Origin: an uncultured Prevotellaceae bacterium | GTDB lineage: Bacteria > Bacteroidota > Bacteroidia > Bacteroidales > Bacteroidaceae | DNA length: 64,000 nt | Reading direction: 5' to 3' | Assembly (NCBI GenBank): GCA_946540735.1 | Contig: CAMNIN010000004.1 | Coordinates: 1-64,000 of the forward strand | Part shown: piece by piece, positions 25,087 to 34,980 of the stretch | Position numbering within the stretch: position 1 is the first letter of the stretch | How the letters are laid out: every line of letters begins with the position of its first letter | The notes under the pieces: generated by a model | What the model saw: the letters and a program-made list of their open reading frames with translations, nothing else | Database searches by the model: none | Told to the model about the DNA's origin: nothing | Made by a program: the position numbers and the translations under genes

Positions 25087-25998
25087 TCAGAAGAATTTTG
25101 TTTCTTGTCCGATGACCTCGCTGAGCAGCATATTTGCCAATCGGCTTGTTCCGAGGCGGAACCATTTGTTGGTCAGCCATTGTTCACCCAGAATTTCCTT
25201 GACGATGGTGTAGTAGATCAGCGCGTCGGTGACTGTGTTGAGACCACCAGCCGGTTTAAAACCGATCTGAATACCCGTCTGCTCATAGTATTCCTTAATG
25301 GCCTGGCACATCACATAGGCAGCCTCCGGTGTGGCAGCAGGACTCAGTTTGCCGGTGGAAGTCTTGATATAATCCGCACCAGCATACATCGACAGAATAG
25401 ATGCTTTTTTGATGTTTGAAGCCGTTTTGAGGCATCCTGTCTCAAGGATCACTTTCATGGCTTTCTCGCCACAGGCCTGTTTGAGTTCGTTGATATCGTC
25501 GCAAACACCCTCATAGTCGCCGCTGAGGAATTTACCCACGGGCATAACGATATCGATTTCGGTAGCACCGTCTTTCACGGCCAGTGCGGTTTCAGCCACT
25601 TTTACCTCGATCAATGCTTGTGATGATGGAAAACTGCCCGAGACACATGCGATTTCGACCCCATCGACCTCCAGTGTATTGCTGACGACGCTGGCGAAAC
25701 AAGGATAGACGCAGATGGTGGCGACGTGGGGTAGGTGAGGGTAGACTTCATCAAATTGGTTTACTTTCTCGGTGAAAGCCATGATGCTCTGGTCGGAGTC
25801 CGTGGTGCTCAGTGAGGTGAGTTCCACGCTTCCCATGAGGAATTTCTTGACTTCCAGCGTATCATTCTGCGGTACTTTCTCGGCAATAATCCGCTTGACC
25901 TCTTCGGCGATGGCGTTATCATCCAGTTGGGTGTTGTATTTGCTCAGCACCTCATCGTATTTGCTCTTAGGCAGAGCATTTTCTTTTTTCAGTTGCAT
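25087..25998 (-). CDS. deoC: deoxyribose-phosphate aldolase
   Basis: A 303-residue class I aldolase that splits 2-deoxyribose 5-phosphate into glyceraldehyde 3-phosphate and acetaldehyde during deoxynucleoside breakdown. Family blocks are ATICVYPCFASVV, ATEIDIVMPVGKFLSGDYE with the proton-relay Asp, KVILETGCLK, GADYIKTSTGKLSPAATPE with the Schiff-base Lys (ADYIKTSTGK), and GFKPAGGLNTVTDA with the second Lys. An N-terminal extension of ~65 residues relative to the E. coli enzyme is seen, as in other Bacteroidetes. It is the last gene of a probable mnmG-apt-uvrC-dtd-mazG-deoC run, 66 bases after the MazG-like gene. Confidence 0.95.
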   Translation of the reverse strand: MQLKKENALPKSKYDEVLSKYNTQLDDNAIAEEVKRIIAEKVPQNDTLEVKKFLMGSVELTSLSTTDSDQSIMAFTEKVNQFDEVYPHLPHVATICVYPCFASVVSNTLEVDGVEIACVSGSFPSSQALIEVKVAETALAVKDGATEIDIVMPVGKFLSGDYEGVCDDINELKQACGEKAMKVILETGCLKTASNIKKASILSMYAGADYIKTSTGKLSPAATPEAAYVMCQAIKEYYEQTGIQIGFKPAGGLNTVTDALIYYTIVKEILGEQWLTNKWFRLGTSRLANMLLSEVIGQETKFF

Positions 25999-26064
25999 GA
26001 TATTAATGGTTTTAGTGAATAAATTTGCTTTTTAAAATTATGAATCTATGTTTTTTTATGCGAT

Positions 26065-26406
26065 TTACGCTTTCAGTTTCGGGTTGGCGATGTGTCTCAG
26101 ACTATCACGATTTGTTTTCTTTTGCATGGTTTTGATGAACTCCTCAGTGAGGTTGACCCCAGTTTGGTTGGCCAGGCACACCAGTACAAACAAGACATCC
26201 GCCATTTCCTCGCCGATATTGTCTTTTTCCCCTGGTTTGAAACTCTGGTCGCCATATTTCCGGGCCATCACGCGCGCCAGTTCTCCCACTTCTTCGGTAA
26301 GGCATGCCATATTGGTGAGCTCTGAGAAATATCTCACGCCATATTCATGGATCCAGTTGTCGACTTGCCGCTGGATTTCTTTCATAGAAAGCTCTTTTGT
26401 GCTCAT
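26065..26406 (-). CDS. MazG-like nucleotide pyrophosphohydrolase
   Basis: A 113-residue all-alpha NTP pyrophosphohydrolase. The motifs LTEEVGELARVMARKYG and GEEMADVLFVLVCLANQTG give the EExxE...ExxD metal-binding pattern of the MazG/dCTPase superfamily. The start MSTKELSMKEIQ (ATG at 26406) is preferred; it lies one base after the dtd stop, showing a tight operon. The substrate is not clear from sequence; house-cleaning of unusual nucleotides is the usual role. Confidence 0.87.
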   Translation of the reverse strand: MSTKELSMKEIQRQVDNWIHEYGVRYFSELTNMACLTEEVGELARVMARKYGDQSFKPGEKDNIGEEMADVLFVLVCLANQTGVNLTEEFIKTMQKKTNRDSLRHIANPKLKA

Positions 26407-26407
26407 A

Positions 26408-26860
26408 TCATTCTTTGTTTTTGGTGTCCATACAGATGGTGACAGGTCCATCATTGAGCAATTCTACTTTCATATTCGCTCCAAATTCACCTGTACCGAT
26501 GTTTTTTCCCAATGAAAGTTGGAGAATTCTGCAAAATTCCTCATAGAGAGGGACAGCAGTTTCGGGTTTTGCCGCTTTGATCCACGAAGGGCGGTTTCCT
26601 TTCTTGTAGGAAGCATAGAGTGTGAATTGGCTGACGACCAATATATCGCCGCCTGTCTCGAGAATACTTTTGTTCATCACGCCATTCTCATCATCAAAGA
26701 TCCTGAGATTGATGATTTTTCTCACCATCCATTCGATGTCCTCTTTGTCATCATCATCGCAGATGCCCAGCAAGACCAGCATTCCCTGTCGGATTTGCGA
26801 CTTCACTTGGCCTTCGATGGTGACAGAGGCTTTAGAGACACGTTGTATGACCGTACGCAT
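26408..26860 (-). CDS. dtd: D-aminoacyl-tRNA deacylase
   Basis: A 150-residue DTD enzyme that cleaves D-amino acids, and glycine mis-attached to tRNA-Ala, from tRNA. The start MRTVIQRVSKASVTIEG, the active-site block VSQFTLYASYKKGNRPS (SQxT motif) and the ELLNDGPVTICMDT end with the NxGP-type motif (NDGPVT) are all typical. It lies 6 bases downstream of uvrC and one base upstream of the MazG-like gene. Confidence 0.96.
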   Translation of the reverse strand: MRTVIQRVSKASVTIEGQVKSQIRQGMLVLLGICDDDDKEDIEWMVRKIINLRIFDDENGVMNKSILETGGDILVVSQFTLYASYKKGNRPSWIKAAKPETAVPLYEEFCRILQLSLGKNIGTGEFGANMKVELLNDGPVTICMDTKNKE

Positions 26861-26866
26861 GTGTAT

Positions 26867-28705
26867 TTATTGTTTTGTATTTTGGAAATAATCGAAGAGA
26901 ATATTGGCTTTCGCACTGCCGATGAGAGGAATGAGTTCTTCCAGCGGCGTCTCTTTGATGCGTTTCACCGATTTCAGTTTTTTCAAGAGGATTTCCTTGG
27001 TTTTCGGACCGATGCCTTTCACGCTGTCGAGTTCTGAATGCAGCGCATGCTTGCTGCGTTTATCCCTATGGAAAGAGATGGCGTAGCGGTGCACCTCGTC
27101 TTGGATCTGTGTGAGGATATGGAAGAGTTCGCTGTCGGTTTTCATCCCGATGACAACTGGCGGGAAGCCATAGAGCAGTTCGTTGGTGCGGTGCTTGTCA
27201 TCTTTTGCCAGTCCTGCTATTGGAATATCGATGTGCAGTTGATCCTGGATGACCTGCCTGACCACCTCCATTTGTCCTTTTCCTCCATCGGTGATGATGA
27301 GGTCGGGTAGGGGAGTACCCTCTTCGATCATGCGTGAATAGCGTCGGTAGACCACCTCTTTCATCGATGCGTAGTCATCCGGACCCACGACGGTTTTGAT
27401 GTTGTATTTCCGGTAGTCTTTTTTGCTTGGTTTCATGGCTTTGAACACCACGCAACCCGCGACAGCATCCGATCCGCTGATATTGGAATTGTCGAAGCAT
27501 TCGATCTGGTAGGGCAGTTTTGGCAGTTTCAGCGCGGTCTGCAGTTCTTTCATGAGCCGAGTCTGTCGCTGTTCGGGATTGAGTTTCTCGCTCTGTTTGA
27601 GTCTGTCCACTTTATATTGTTTTCCATTCATTTCAGAGAGGTCGAGCAAGTGTTTTTTATCCCCTCTTTGTGGAATGGTGACTGTCACGCCATCGAGATG
27701 CCATTCGATGTCTTCTGGCAGGATGATTTCCTTGGCATCGCTGTGGAAGCGCTTTCTGATTTCCGGTATAGCCAGGGCCAGCAGTTCCTCATCCGTTTCA
27801 TCGAGTTTGCGTTTGTATTCGATGGTGAAGGCCTGGTTGATGCTGCCGTTGGTGACGTGCATATAGTTGATGAACGCCGTTTTCCGATGTTCGTCGTTGG
27901 TGATGCTGAAAACATCGACATTGTTGATGGTGTGACTCACCACCTCGCTTTTGGCGCAGAACGCTTCGATCATGGCGATTTGGTGTTTGATGATTTCCGC
28001 CTCTTCGAATCGGAGTTGTCCGGCCAGTCTGGTCATCTCCTCCTGCAGTTGTCGGATGACGTTTCGTGTATTCCCCTTGAGGATTTCCCGAGCTTTATTG
28101 ATATTGTTCTGATAGTCCTCGTAGGATTGTTTTCCCACGCAGGGTGCATCGCAGATATGGAGGTGGTATTTGAGGCACGTCTTGTATTTACCTTCCTGTA
28201 TGCGTTCGAGCGTCATCGGCATGTTGCACGCACGCGGTTTGAACAGTTTCTTGATCAGTTCAAGAACGGTGAACATCGGTCCCAGGTGGCTGTAGGGTCC
28301 GTAGTACGTACCCCCTTTGGGTTTGAGGTTTCTGGTTTTGAAGATACGAGGAAAAGGTTCGTTGGTCACGCAGATGCTCGGGTAGGTTTTACCGTCTTTG
28401 AGCAGTACGTTGTATTTAGGTTTGTATTTTTTGATCAGGCTGTTTTCAAGGAGCAAGGCATCTTCTTCGGAGTTGACCACGGTGTAGGAGATGTCGCAGA
28501 TTTTGCTTACCAGCACTTTGGTTTTGAACCGGTCGACCTCTTTATGGAAATAGGAAGCCACTCGTCGTTTAAGCGCCTTGGCCTTGCCCACGTAGATGAT
28601 ATTGCCGTCTGCATCCCAGAACTGGTAGCTTCCTGGTTGTTCTGGCATGTTGGCGACGATGTTTTTGAGTTTGGCGTTGATGATTTCTTTTTCCTCGTTT
28701 TTCAT
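26867..28705 (-). CDS. uvrC: excinuclease ABC subunit C
   Basis: A 612-residue nuclease that makes both incisions in nucleotide excision repair. Residues ~20-100 are the GIY-YIG domain (PGSYQFWDADGNIIYVGKAK) for the 3' cut. A UVR motif for UvrB contact follows (RLAGQLRFEEAEIIKHQIAM), then the RNase H-like domain for the 5' cut (IECFDNSNISGSDAVAGCVV, LIITDGGKGQMEVV) and a C-terminal helix-hairpin-helix pair (LDSVKGIGPKTKEILLKKLK). ATG 28705 (MKNEEKEI) is chosen; a longer in-frame start at 28759 would run across the parS site. Confidence 0.96.
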   Translation of the reverse strand: MKNEEKEIINAKLKNIVANMPEQPGSYQFWDADGNIIYVGKAKALKRRVASYFHKEVDRFKTKVLVSKICDISYTVVNSEEDALLLENSLIKKYKPKYNVLLKDGKTYPSICVTNEPFPRIFKTRNLKPKGGTYYGPYSHLGPMFTVLELIKKLFKPRACNMPMTLERIQEGKYKTCLKYHLHICDAPCVGKQSYEDYQNNINKAREILKGNTRNVIRQLQEEMTRLAGQLRFEEAEIIKHQIAMIEAFCAKSEVVSHTINNVDVFSITNDEHRKTAFINYMHVTNGSINQAFTIEYKRKLDETDEELLALAIPEIRKRFHSDAKEIILPEDIEWHLDGVTVTIPQRGDKKHLLDLSEMNGKQYKVDRLKQSEKLNPEQRQTRLMKELQTALKLPKLPYQIECFDNSNISGSDAVAGCVVFKAMKPSKKDYRKYNIKTVVGPDDYASMKEVVYRRYSRMIEEGTPLPDLIITDGGKGQMEVVRQVIQDQLHIDIPIAGLAKDDKHRTNELLYGFPPVVIGMKTDSELFHILTQIQDEVHRYAISFHRDKRSKHALHSELDSVKGIGPKTKEILLKKLKSVKRIKETPLEELIPLIGSAKANILFDYFQNTKQ

Positions 28706-28712
28706 AGGTGTT

Positions 28713-28728
28713 TGTTTCACGTGAAACG
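28713..28728. other. parS: parS centromere-like site, 15 of 16 matches
   Basis: TGTTTCACGTGAAACG, with the full 14-base palindrome GTTTCACGTGAAAC at 28714-28727. It is in the 72-base gap between apt and uvrC. This is the general chromosomal ParB-binding sequence; parS sites cluster near oriC in most bacteria. Confidence 0.8.
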
Positions 28729-28777
28729 TGGCTTGGGGTAGGGGTGTGCACCCAAGCACACCCCTGTTGTTTTTTTT

Positions 28778-29308
28778 CTACACTTGCATGAGTGTTGTGA
28801 TTTCCACGGCATCGCCGAAAGCCTCCCGTCCGTTGAGTCCTTCGCCGGTGATTTCGATGAGGAAGTTCATGTAGGTCTTTTTGGGGTGGAATTTGTTGAC
28901 CAGGTTGAGAGCAGCCTTCATGGTTCCTCCGGTGGCCAGCAAGTCATCGTGCAGGAGCACCACGTCGTTTTCGTCGATGGCGTCCTCGTGTATTTCGATG
29001 GTGTCGATGCCGTATTCTTTGGAGTAGGATTCCTGCACGGTTTTGGCGGGCAGTTTTCCCGGTTTTCTACAGAGCACGATTCCGGCTCCGAGTCTGACGG
29101 CCAGTGCTGATGCCATGACGAAGCCACGGCTTTCGATGCCCACGATTTTGGTGATGCCTTTGTCCTTGTAGAGTTCGTAGAGTTCGTCGAGCATGATCTT
29201 GAGGCACTCCGCGTTTTTGAAGAGTGTGGTGACATCTCTGAAGTTGACGCCTCTCACCGGGAAGTCGGGGATGCATCGCAGGTTGTCTAGTAATACTTTG
29301 TTGTTCAT
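28778..29308 (-). CDS. apt: adenine phosphoribosyltransferase
   Basis: A 176-residue purine salvage enzyme making AMP from adenine and PRPP. FPVRGVNFRDVTTLFKN near the N-terminus, IVGIESRGFVMASALAVRLG, GIVLCRKPGKLPAKTV and the PRPP loop VVLLHDDLLATGGTMKAAL are all typical of APRT. It lies between mnmG and uvrC on the same strand with a parS site in the gap on each side. Confidence 0.96.
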   Translation of the reverse strand: MNNKVLLDNLRCIPDFPVRGVNFRDVTTLFKNAECLKIMLDELYELYKDKGITKIVGIESRGFVMASALAVRLGAGIVLCRKPGKLPAKTVQESYSKEYGIDTIEIHEDAIDENDVVLLHDDLLATGGTMKAALNLVNKFHPKKTYMNFLIEITGEGLNGREAFGDAVEITTLMQV

Positions 29309-29332
29309 TGTTGTGTGATATTTGGTTTGGTT

Positions 29333-29348
29333 TGTTTCACGTGAAACA
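29333..29348. other. parS: parS centromere-like site, perfect 16 of 16
   Basis: TGTTTCACGTGAAACA, the exact 16-base parS palindrome, in the 59-base gap between mnmG and apt. It is 605 bases from the related site at 28713. Confidence 0.88.
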
Positions 29349-29367
29349 TGATTTTTATTTTACATTT

Positions 29368-31248
29368 TTATCTGCCCATCATCACGAGCATGGCATTGAT
29401 GTCGGAGGGTGAGACGCCTGGGATGCGGCTTGCCTGGGCCAGGGTTTCGGGATTGATCCGGAGGAGTTTTTGTCGTGCTTCGATAGAGATCTGTGTCATG
29501 TTTTGGTAGTCGAAGTGTCCCCGGATATGAATATCCTCCAGTCGGTGCATTTTGTCGGCGATGATGCGTTCTCGGTCGATGTATCCTTTGTATTTCATTC
29601 TCACCTCAGCGGCCTCGGAGATTTCTTCCTGTCGGTTGGGCAGTGAGAGGATCATCTCTTTGAGTCGCGGCACCATTTCCATGAGAGCTTTCATATCGAT
29701 CTGTGGACGTCCGAGCAAGTCGACGGCTTTGCATCCATAGTGGAGTGGGGTAGTGCCGAGATGTTCGAGCATTGCGTTCACGTCTTTGGGATGGATGGAC
29801 GTATTCTGGCAGAGTTGTATGATCTGTTCGACAGCCTGTTTTTTCTCCATCCACCAGTTGTAGCGTTCTTGCGAGGCGATGCCCAGTTGGTAGGCCTTTT
29901 CGGTGAGTCGAGCGTCGGCGTCGTCTTGTCGGAGCAGGATGCGGTATTCTGCCCTGGAGGTGAACATGCGGTAGGGTTCGTCGACCCCTTTGGTGACGAG
30001 GTCGTCGATCAGTACGCCGATATAGCTTTCGTCGCGGTGCATGACGAAGGGTTGTCCCCCTCCGCAGCAGATGGCGGCGTTGATGCCCGCCACGATACCC
30101 TGTCCGCCCGCCTCCTCATATCCTGTGGTGCCATTGACCTGTCCTGCGAGGAACAGTCCGCTGATGATTTTCGACTCCAGAGAGTGTTTGAGTTGTGTGG
30201 GGTCAAAGAAGTCGTATTCGATGGCGTAGCCAGGTCGGTAGACTTTGACGTCGCGCAGGGCGGGGATTTGTCGGAGGGCTTCGATTTGCACGTCCATGGG
30301 CATGCTTGAGGAGAATCCGTTGAGATACATCTCGTTGGTAGTTTCCCCTTCCGGTTCGAGGAAGAGCATGTGTTGTCCGCGTTCGGGGAAGGTGACCAGT
30401 TTGGTTTCGATCGAAGGGCAGTATCGTGGTCCGATGCTTTGGATTTGTCCGTTATAGAGCGGAGAGTCATCGAGTCCTCCCCTGAGGATATCATGCACGG
30501 CGTTGTTGGTGTAGCAGATCCAGCAGTTGAGTTGTCGCAGCGGTCGGTGCTGGTCGAGGAAGCTGAACTGGTGGAAGTCGTGTTCACCGTCCTGCAGTTC
30601 CATATCCTCGAAGTGCACGGATCGCCGGTCGATGCGCACGGGAGTGCCTGTTTTCATCCTGGCGGTGTTGATGCCGTGCCGTGTGATGCTGTCGGTGAGG
30701 TGAGTCACGGCAGGTTCTGCGATGCGTCCTCCCGGCACCTTGCACCGTCCGATGTGCATGAGTCCGTTGAGGAAGGTGCCGGCGGTGATGACGATGCTCT
30801 TGGCATGGATTTCGACGCCCCATATGGTTTTCACGCCAGTGGCCTGCCCGTTCTCGACGATGAGTTCCTCCACCTGGTCTTGCCAGATGTCGAGATTTGG
30901 TGTCAGGTCGAGTCTCTCTCTCCATTTCCAGATGAACTTACCGCGGTCGCATTGTGCGCGCGGGCTCCACACGGCAGGTCCTTTTGAGCGGTTGAGCATT
31001 CTGAACTGTATGGCGGTGGCATCGGTGACGATTCCCATCTCACCGCCGAGGGCATCGATTTCCCTCACGATTTGTCCTTTGGCGATGCCTCCGATGGCCG
31101 GGTTGCAGCTCATCTGTGCGATTTTGTTCATATCCATGGTCACGAGCAGTGTGCTTGCCCCCATCTTGGCGGCAGCTGTTGCGGCCTCGCATCCGGCATG
31201 TCCGCCGCCCACGACCACCACGTCATATTTCATTTTATAGTTGTTCAT
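29368..31248 (-). CDS. mnmG: tRNA uridine-5-carboxymethylaminomethyl modification enzyme MnmG (GidA)
   Basis: A 626-residue FAD protein that with MnmE (not in this window) modifies the wobble uridine of several tRNAs. The FAD-binding VVVVGGGHAGCEAATAAAK is at the N-terminus. Further signatures are MSCNPAIGGIAKGQIVREID, GPAVWSPRAQCDR, RMKTGTPVRID, and the C-terminal YKGYIDRE region with RIPGVSPSDINAML. The start is 31248 (MNNYKMKYDV) or 31233. It probably leads the downstream apt-uvrC-dtd-mazG-deoC run. gidA is a classical origin neighbour in many bacteria, which fits the parS sites beside it. Confidence 0.97.
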   Translation of the reverse strand: MNNYKMKYDVVVVGGGHAGCEAATAAAKMGASTLLVTMDMNKIAQMSCNPAIGGIAKGQIVREIDALGGEMGIVTDATAIQFRMLNRSKGPAVWSPRAQCDRGKFIWKWRERLDLTPNLDIWQDQVEELIVENGQATGVKTIWGVEIHAKSIVITAGTFLNGLMHIGRCKVPGGRIAEPAVTHLTDSITRHGINTARMKTGTPVRIDRRSVHFEDMELQDGEHDFHQFSFLDQHRPLRQLNCWICYTNNAVHDILRGGLDDSPLYNGQIQSIGPRYCPSIETKLVTFPERGQHMLFLEPEGETTNEMYLNGFSSSMPMDVQIEALRQIPALRDVKVYRPGYAIEYDFFDPTQLKHSLESKIISGLFLAGQVNGTTGYEEAGGQGIVAGINAAICCGGGQPFVMHRDESYIGVLIDDLVTKGVDEPYRMFTSRAEYRILLRQDDADARLTEKAYQLGIASQERYNWWMEKKQAVEQIIQLCQNTSIHPKDVNAMLEHLGTTPLHYGCKAVDLLGRPQIDMKALMEMVPRLKEMILSLPNRQEEISEAAEVRMKYKGYIDRERIIADKMHRLEDIHIRGHFDYQNMTQISIEARQKLLRINPETLAQASRIPGVSPSDINAMLVMMGR

Positions 31249-31274
31249 ACCTTGTTGAAAGCATCTTTCCACCG

Positions 31275-31282
31275 CAAAAGTA
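31275..31282 (-). promoter_or_regulatory. mnmG -7 promoter element
   Basis: TACTTTTG on the minus strand, about 26 bases before the mnmG start at 31248. The -33 partner is not a clear TTTG. Confidence 0.5.
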
Positions 31283-31313
31283 AGCATAATAATCCGATTT
31301 TTTAAGAAAATGC

Positions 31314-31344
31314 TTTGATTTATCATTAAAATATACTATTTTTG
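31314..31344 (+). promoter_or_regulatory. sdhCAB promoter
   Basis: TTTG at 31314-31317, 19 bases, then TATTTTTG at 31337-31344, fitting the Bacteroidetes consensus. The untranslated leader is long, about 120 bases to the sdhC ATG, and includes a small stem TGTCC/GGACA at about 31348-31366. Confidence 0.72.
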
Positions 31345-31470
31345 CATGTCCAAAGTGTGTGGACAATACCTATAAGCAGGTATTTTGAGCCTTATTAACC
31401 ATTGATGCGAATACTATCCTTTTGGGAATAAATTCAAATTATTTTTTATATCATTAAATCTCAATCATTT

Positions 31471-32160
31471 ATGTGGTTATTAAATTCTTCTATCGGTAGG
31501 AAGGTGGTGATGTCTGTCACAGGCGTCGCGTTGATCCTATTCCTGACGTTCCATTGCTGTATGAACGTCGCGGCACTTTTCTCTGCAGATGCCTACAACT
31601 GGATTTGCGAGTTGCTGGGTGCCAACTGGTATGCAGTGGTGGCTACGCTTGGACTGGCTGCCCTTGCAGTGATTCACATTGTCTATGCGTTCATCCTGAC
31701 GGCCCAGAACCGTCGTGCCCGTGGCAATGAGCGTTATGCGGTGACCGACACGCCGGCCAAAGTGGAGTGGGCATCACAGAACATGCTGGTGCTGGGTATC
31801 ATCATCCTGATCGGTCTTCTGCTTCACCTTTACAATTTCTGGTATAACATGATGTTTGCCGAGTTGTTGGGTATGGAAGGTCTGGCTCATTCGCCCAGTG
31901 ACGGTTTCGCATGGATTGTGGAGACCTTCTCGAATCCCGTGTTTGTCGTTCTCTACGTGATCTGGATCGTAGCGATCTGGTTCCATCTCTCTCATGGTTT
32001 CTGGAGTGCCATGCAGACCCTCGGATGGAGTGGCAAGATTTGGTTGAACCGCTGGAAGTTGATCGGTCTGGTCTACGTGACCGTGCTGATGCTCTGTTTC
32101 CTGGTGGTGGTGCTGGCCTTTGCCTTCAAGTGTGCTCCCAGTCTCTGTTGCACGTTATAA
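31471..32160 (+). CDS. sdhC: succinate dehydrogenase/fumarate reductase cytochrome b subunit
   Basis: A 229-residue membrane anchor with five hydrophobic helices, of the type found in Bacteroidetes and Wolinella-type quinol:fumarate reductases. His residues that could bind two hemes lie in the helices (LTFHCCMNVA, VIHIVYAFIL, LLHLYNFWYN, WFHLSHGFWSAMQTLGW). It links quinone to the SdhA/SdhB head in the inner membrane. In gut Bacteroidales the complex usually runs as fumarate reductase during anaerobic respiration to succinate. It is the first gene of the three-gene operon. Confidence 0.92.
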   Translation: MWLLNSSIGRKVVMSVTGVALILFLTFHCCMNVAALFSADAYNWICELLGANWYAVVATLGLAALAVIHIVYAFILTAQNRRARGNERYAVTDTPAKVEWASQNMLVLGIIILIGLLLHLYNFWYNMMFAELLGMEGLAHSPSDGFAWIVETFSNPVFVVLYVIWIVAIWFHLSHGFWSAMQTLGWSGKIWLNRWKLIGLVYVTVLMLCFLVVVLAFAFKCAPSLCCTL

Positions 32161-32192
32161 CAGTCTTCTAACTCATTAAATCCCGAAAGATC

Positions 32193-34175
32193 ATGACAAA
32201 GAAAATAGATTCAAGAATTCCTGAAGGACCAGTAGCAGAGAAATGGACCAACTACAAGGCCCACCAGCGTCTGGTGAATCCGAAGAACAAGCTGAAGCTC
32301 GACGTCATCGTGGTAGGCACGGGTCTGGCAGGAGCCAGTGCGGCCGCCAGCCTTGGTGAGATGGGTTTCAATGTGATCAACCTTTGCATCCAGGACTCCC
32401 CCCGTCGTGCTCACTCGATTGCAGCCCAGGGAGGTATCAATGCCGCCAAGTGCTATCAGAACGACGGCGACTCCGTCTACCGTCTGTTCTACGACACCGT
32501 GAAGGGTGGTGACTACCGTGCCCGCGAGGCCAATGTGTACCGTCTGGCCGAGGTGTCGAACAATATCATCGACCAGTGTGTGGCTCAGGGTGTGCCTTTT
32601 GCCCGTGAGTATGGTGGCATGTTGGCCAACCGCTCCTTCGGTGGTGCCCAGGTGTCGCGTACGTTCTACGCCAAGGGTCAGACCGGCCAGCAGTTGCTGT
32701 TGGGTGCCTACAGTTCGCTGAGTGCCCAGGTTCAGGCTGGCAAGGTGAAGCTTTACACCCGTTATGAGATGGAGGATGTGGTGATCGTCGACGGCCGTGC
32801 CCGCGGCATCATCGCCAAGAACCTCGTCACCGGTAAGTTGGAGCGTTTCTCCGCCAATGCTGTGGTGATCGCCACCGGTGGTTATGGCAACACCTATTTC
32901 CTCTCCACCAATGCTATGGGTTGCAACTGCACCGCCGCTGTGCAGTGCTACCGCAAGGGAGCCTATTTTGCCAATCCCTCTTATGTGCAGATCCACCCCA
33001 CCTGCATCCCCGTACACGGCGACAAGCAGTCGAAGTTGACGCTGATGTCGGAGTCGTTGCGTAACGACGGCCGTATCTGGGTGCCCAAGAAGTTGGAGGA
33101 TGCCAAGGCATTGCAGGCCGGCACCAAGCAAGGTTATGAGATTCCTGAGGAAGACCGCGACTACTATCTGGAGCGCCGTTATCCCGCATTCGGCAACCTC
33201 GTGCCCCGCGACGTGGCCTCACGTGCCGCCAAGGAGCGTTGCGACAAGGGATATGGAGTCAACAACACCGGTTTGGCCGTGTTCCTTGATTTCTCCGAGT
33301 CGATCAACCGTCTCGGTCTGGATGTGATCATGCAGCGTTACGGCAACCTCTTCGAGATGTATGAGGAGATCACCGATGTCTTCCCGGGCAAGAAAGCCTG
33401 CGAGATCAATGGTGTGACCTATTATCATCCGATGATGATCTTCCCCGCTATCCACTACACGATGGGTGGCATCTGGGTAGACTACGAGTTGCAGACCTCT
33501 ATCAAGGGATTATTCGCCATCGGCGAGTGCAACTTCTCCGACCATGGAGCCAACCGTCTGGGTGCCTCCGCACTGATGCAGGGTCTGGCCGACGGATATT
33601 TCGTGCTGCCCTACACCATCCAGAACTATCTGGCCGACCAGTCGGTATGGCCGCGCATCTCCACCGACCTGCCCGAGTTTGATGAGGCTGAGAAGGCTGT
33701 CAATGCCGAGATCGACCGTCTGATGAACATCAAGGGCAAACGCAGTGTCGACTCCATCCACAAGGAGCTGGGTCACATCATGTGGGAGCATGTCGGAATG
33801 GGCCGTACGGCAGAGGGTCTGAAGGAAGGTATTGAATTGATCAAGAAGCTCCGCAAGGAGTTCAACACCAACCTTTTCATTCCCGGAAGCAAGGAAGGAC
33901 TCAACGTAGAGCTCGACAAGGCCATCCATCTCCGCGACTTCTTCACGATGGGAATGCTTGTGGCCTATGATGCCCTCTCGCGCAACGAGAGCTGCGGCGG
34001 TCATTTCCGCGAGGAGTACCAGACGGAGGAAGGCGAAGCCAAGCGCGACGACGAGAACTTCTTCTATGTGGGTTGCTGGGAGTATCCAGGCAATGAGGAC
34101 ACCGCTCCTGAGCTGATCAAGGAGCCTCTGGAGTATGAGGCAATCAAGGTGCAGACCCGTAACTACAAGAACTAA
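32193..34175 (+). CDS. sdhA: succinate dehydrogenase/fumarate reductase flavoprotein subunit
   Basis: A 660-residue FAD subunit carrying the succinate/fumarate site. The dinucleotide fold [21 protein letters not shown] is near residue 35. The histidine that holds FAD covalently is in [17 protein letters not shown]. Active-site pieces are visible: the HPTCIPV and [13 protein letters not shown] blocks, [12 protein letters not shown], and [19 protein letters not shown]. It sits between the cytochrome b and iron-sulfur genes with ~20-30-base gaps. Confidence 0.96.
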   Translation: MTKKIDSRIPEGPVAEKWTNYKAHQRLVNPKNKLKLDVIVVGTGLAGASAAASLGEMGFNVINLCIQDSPRRAHSIAAQGGINAAKCYQNDGDSVYRLFYDTVKGGDYRAREANVYRLAEVSNNIIDQCVAQGVPFAREYGGMLANRSFGGAQVSRTFYAKGQTGQQLLLGAYSSLSAQVQAGKVKLYTRYEMEDVVIVDGRARGIIAKNLVTGKLERFSANAVVIATGGYGNTYFLSTNAMGCNCTAAVQCYRKGAYFANPSYVQIHPTCIPVHGDKQSKLTLMSESLRNDGRIWVPKKLEDAKALQAGTKQGYEIPEEDRDYYLERRYPAFGNLVPRDVASRAAKERCDKGYGVNNTGLAVFLDFSESINRLGLDVIMQRYGNLFEMYEEITDVFPGKKACEINGVTYYHPMMIFPAIHYTMGGIWVDYELQTSIKGLFAIGECNFSDHGANRLGASALMQGLADGYFVLPYTIQNYLADQSVWPRISTDLPEFDEAEKAVNAEIDRLMNIKGKRSVDSIHKELGHIMWEHVGMGRTAEGLKEGIELIKKLRKEFNTNLFIPGSKEGLNVELDKAIHLRDFFTMGMLVAYDALSRNESCGGHFREEYQTEEGEAKRDDENFFYVGCWEYPGNEDTAPELIKEPLEYEAIKVQTRNYKN

Positions 34176-34196
34176 TCATGAAGAAAGGAAATAACA

Positions 34197-34955
34197 ATGG
34201 CTAAAAATATAAGTTTCACTATCAAGTTCTGGCGTCAGAACGGACCGCTCGAGAAGGGACATTTCGACACACATGAGATGAAGGACATCCCCGACGACAC
34301 CTCATTCCTTGAGATGCTGGATATCCTCAATGAGGAACTGATCAACGAAGGCCGTGAGCCATTCGTGTTCGACCATGACTGCCGCGAGGGAATCTGCGGT
34401 ATGTGCTCACTCTATATCAATGGTACGCCTCACGGCAAGACCGAGCGTGGCGCCACCACCTGTCAGCTTTACATGCGCCGTTTCAACGATGGCGACGTGA
34501 TCACCGTCGAGCCTTGGCGCTCAGCCGGTTTCCCCGTCATCAAGGACTGTATGGTCGACCGTGGTGCTTTCGACAAGATCATCCAGGCTGGAGGTTACAC
34601 CAGTGTGCGCACGGGTCAGGCCCAGGATGCCAATGCCATCCTGATTCCGAAGCAGGATGCCGACGAAGCCATGGACTGCGCCTCCTGCATCGGTTGCGGA
34701 GCCTGTGTGGCAGCCTGCAAGAACGGTTCTGCGATGCTCTTTGTATCGTCGAAGGTGAGTCAGTTGGCACTGCTTCCCCAGGGTCGTCCTGAGGCAGCCA
34801 AGCGTGCCAAGGCCATGATGGCCAAGATGGAGGAGTTAGGTTTCGGCAACTGCACCAACACCCGCGCCTGCGAGGCTGTGTGCCCGAAGAACGAGACTAT
34901 CGCCAACATCGCTCGTCTCAACCGCGAGTTCATCAAGGCAAAGTTGGCCGACTAA
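34197..34955 (+). CDS. sdhB: succinate dehydrogenase/fumarate reductase iron-sulfur subunit
   Basis: A 252-residue protein with three iron-sulfur centres that wires the flavin to the membrane quinone. The N-terminal [2Fe-2S] ligands are in [15 protein letters not shown] and later ATTCQLYM. The C-terminal clusters use [20 protein letters not shown] and [16 protein letters not shown]. The length is normal. It ends the operon; two stable hairpins follow. Confidence 0.96.
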   Translation: MAKNISFTIKFWRQNGPLEKGHFDTHEMKDIPDDTSFLEMLDILNEELINEGREPFVFDHDCREGICGMCSLYINGTPHGKTERGATTCQLYMRRFNDGDVITVEPWRSAGFPVIKDCMVDRGAFDKIIQAGGYTSVRTGQAQDANAILIPKQDADEAMDCASCIGCGACVAACKNGSAMLFVSSKVSQLALLPQGRPEAAKRAKAMMAKMEELGFGNCTNTRACEAVCPKNETIANIARLNREFIKAKLAD

Positions 34956-34980
34956 TCCCTGTATTCGGATATTTACTCAA

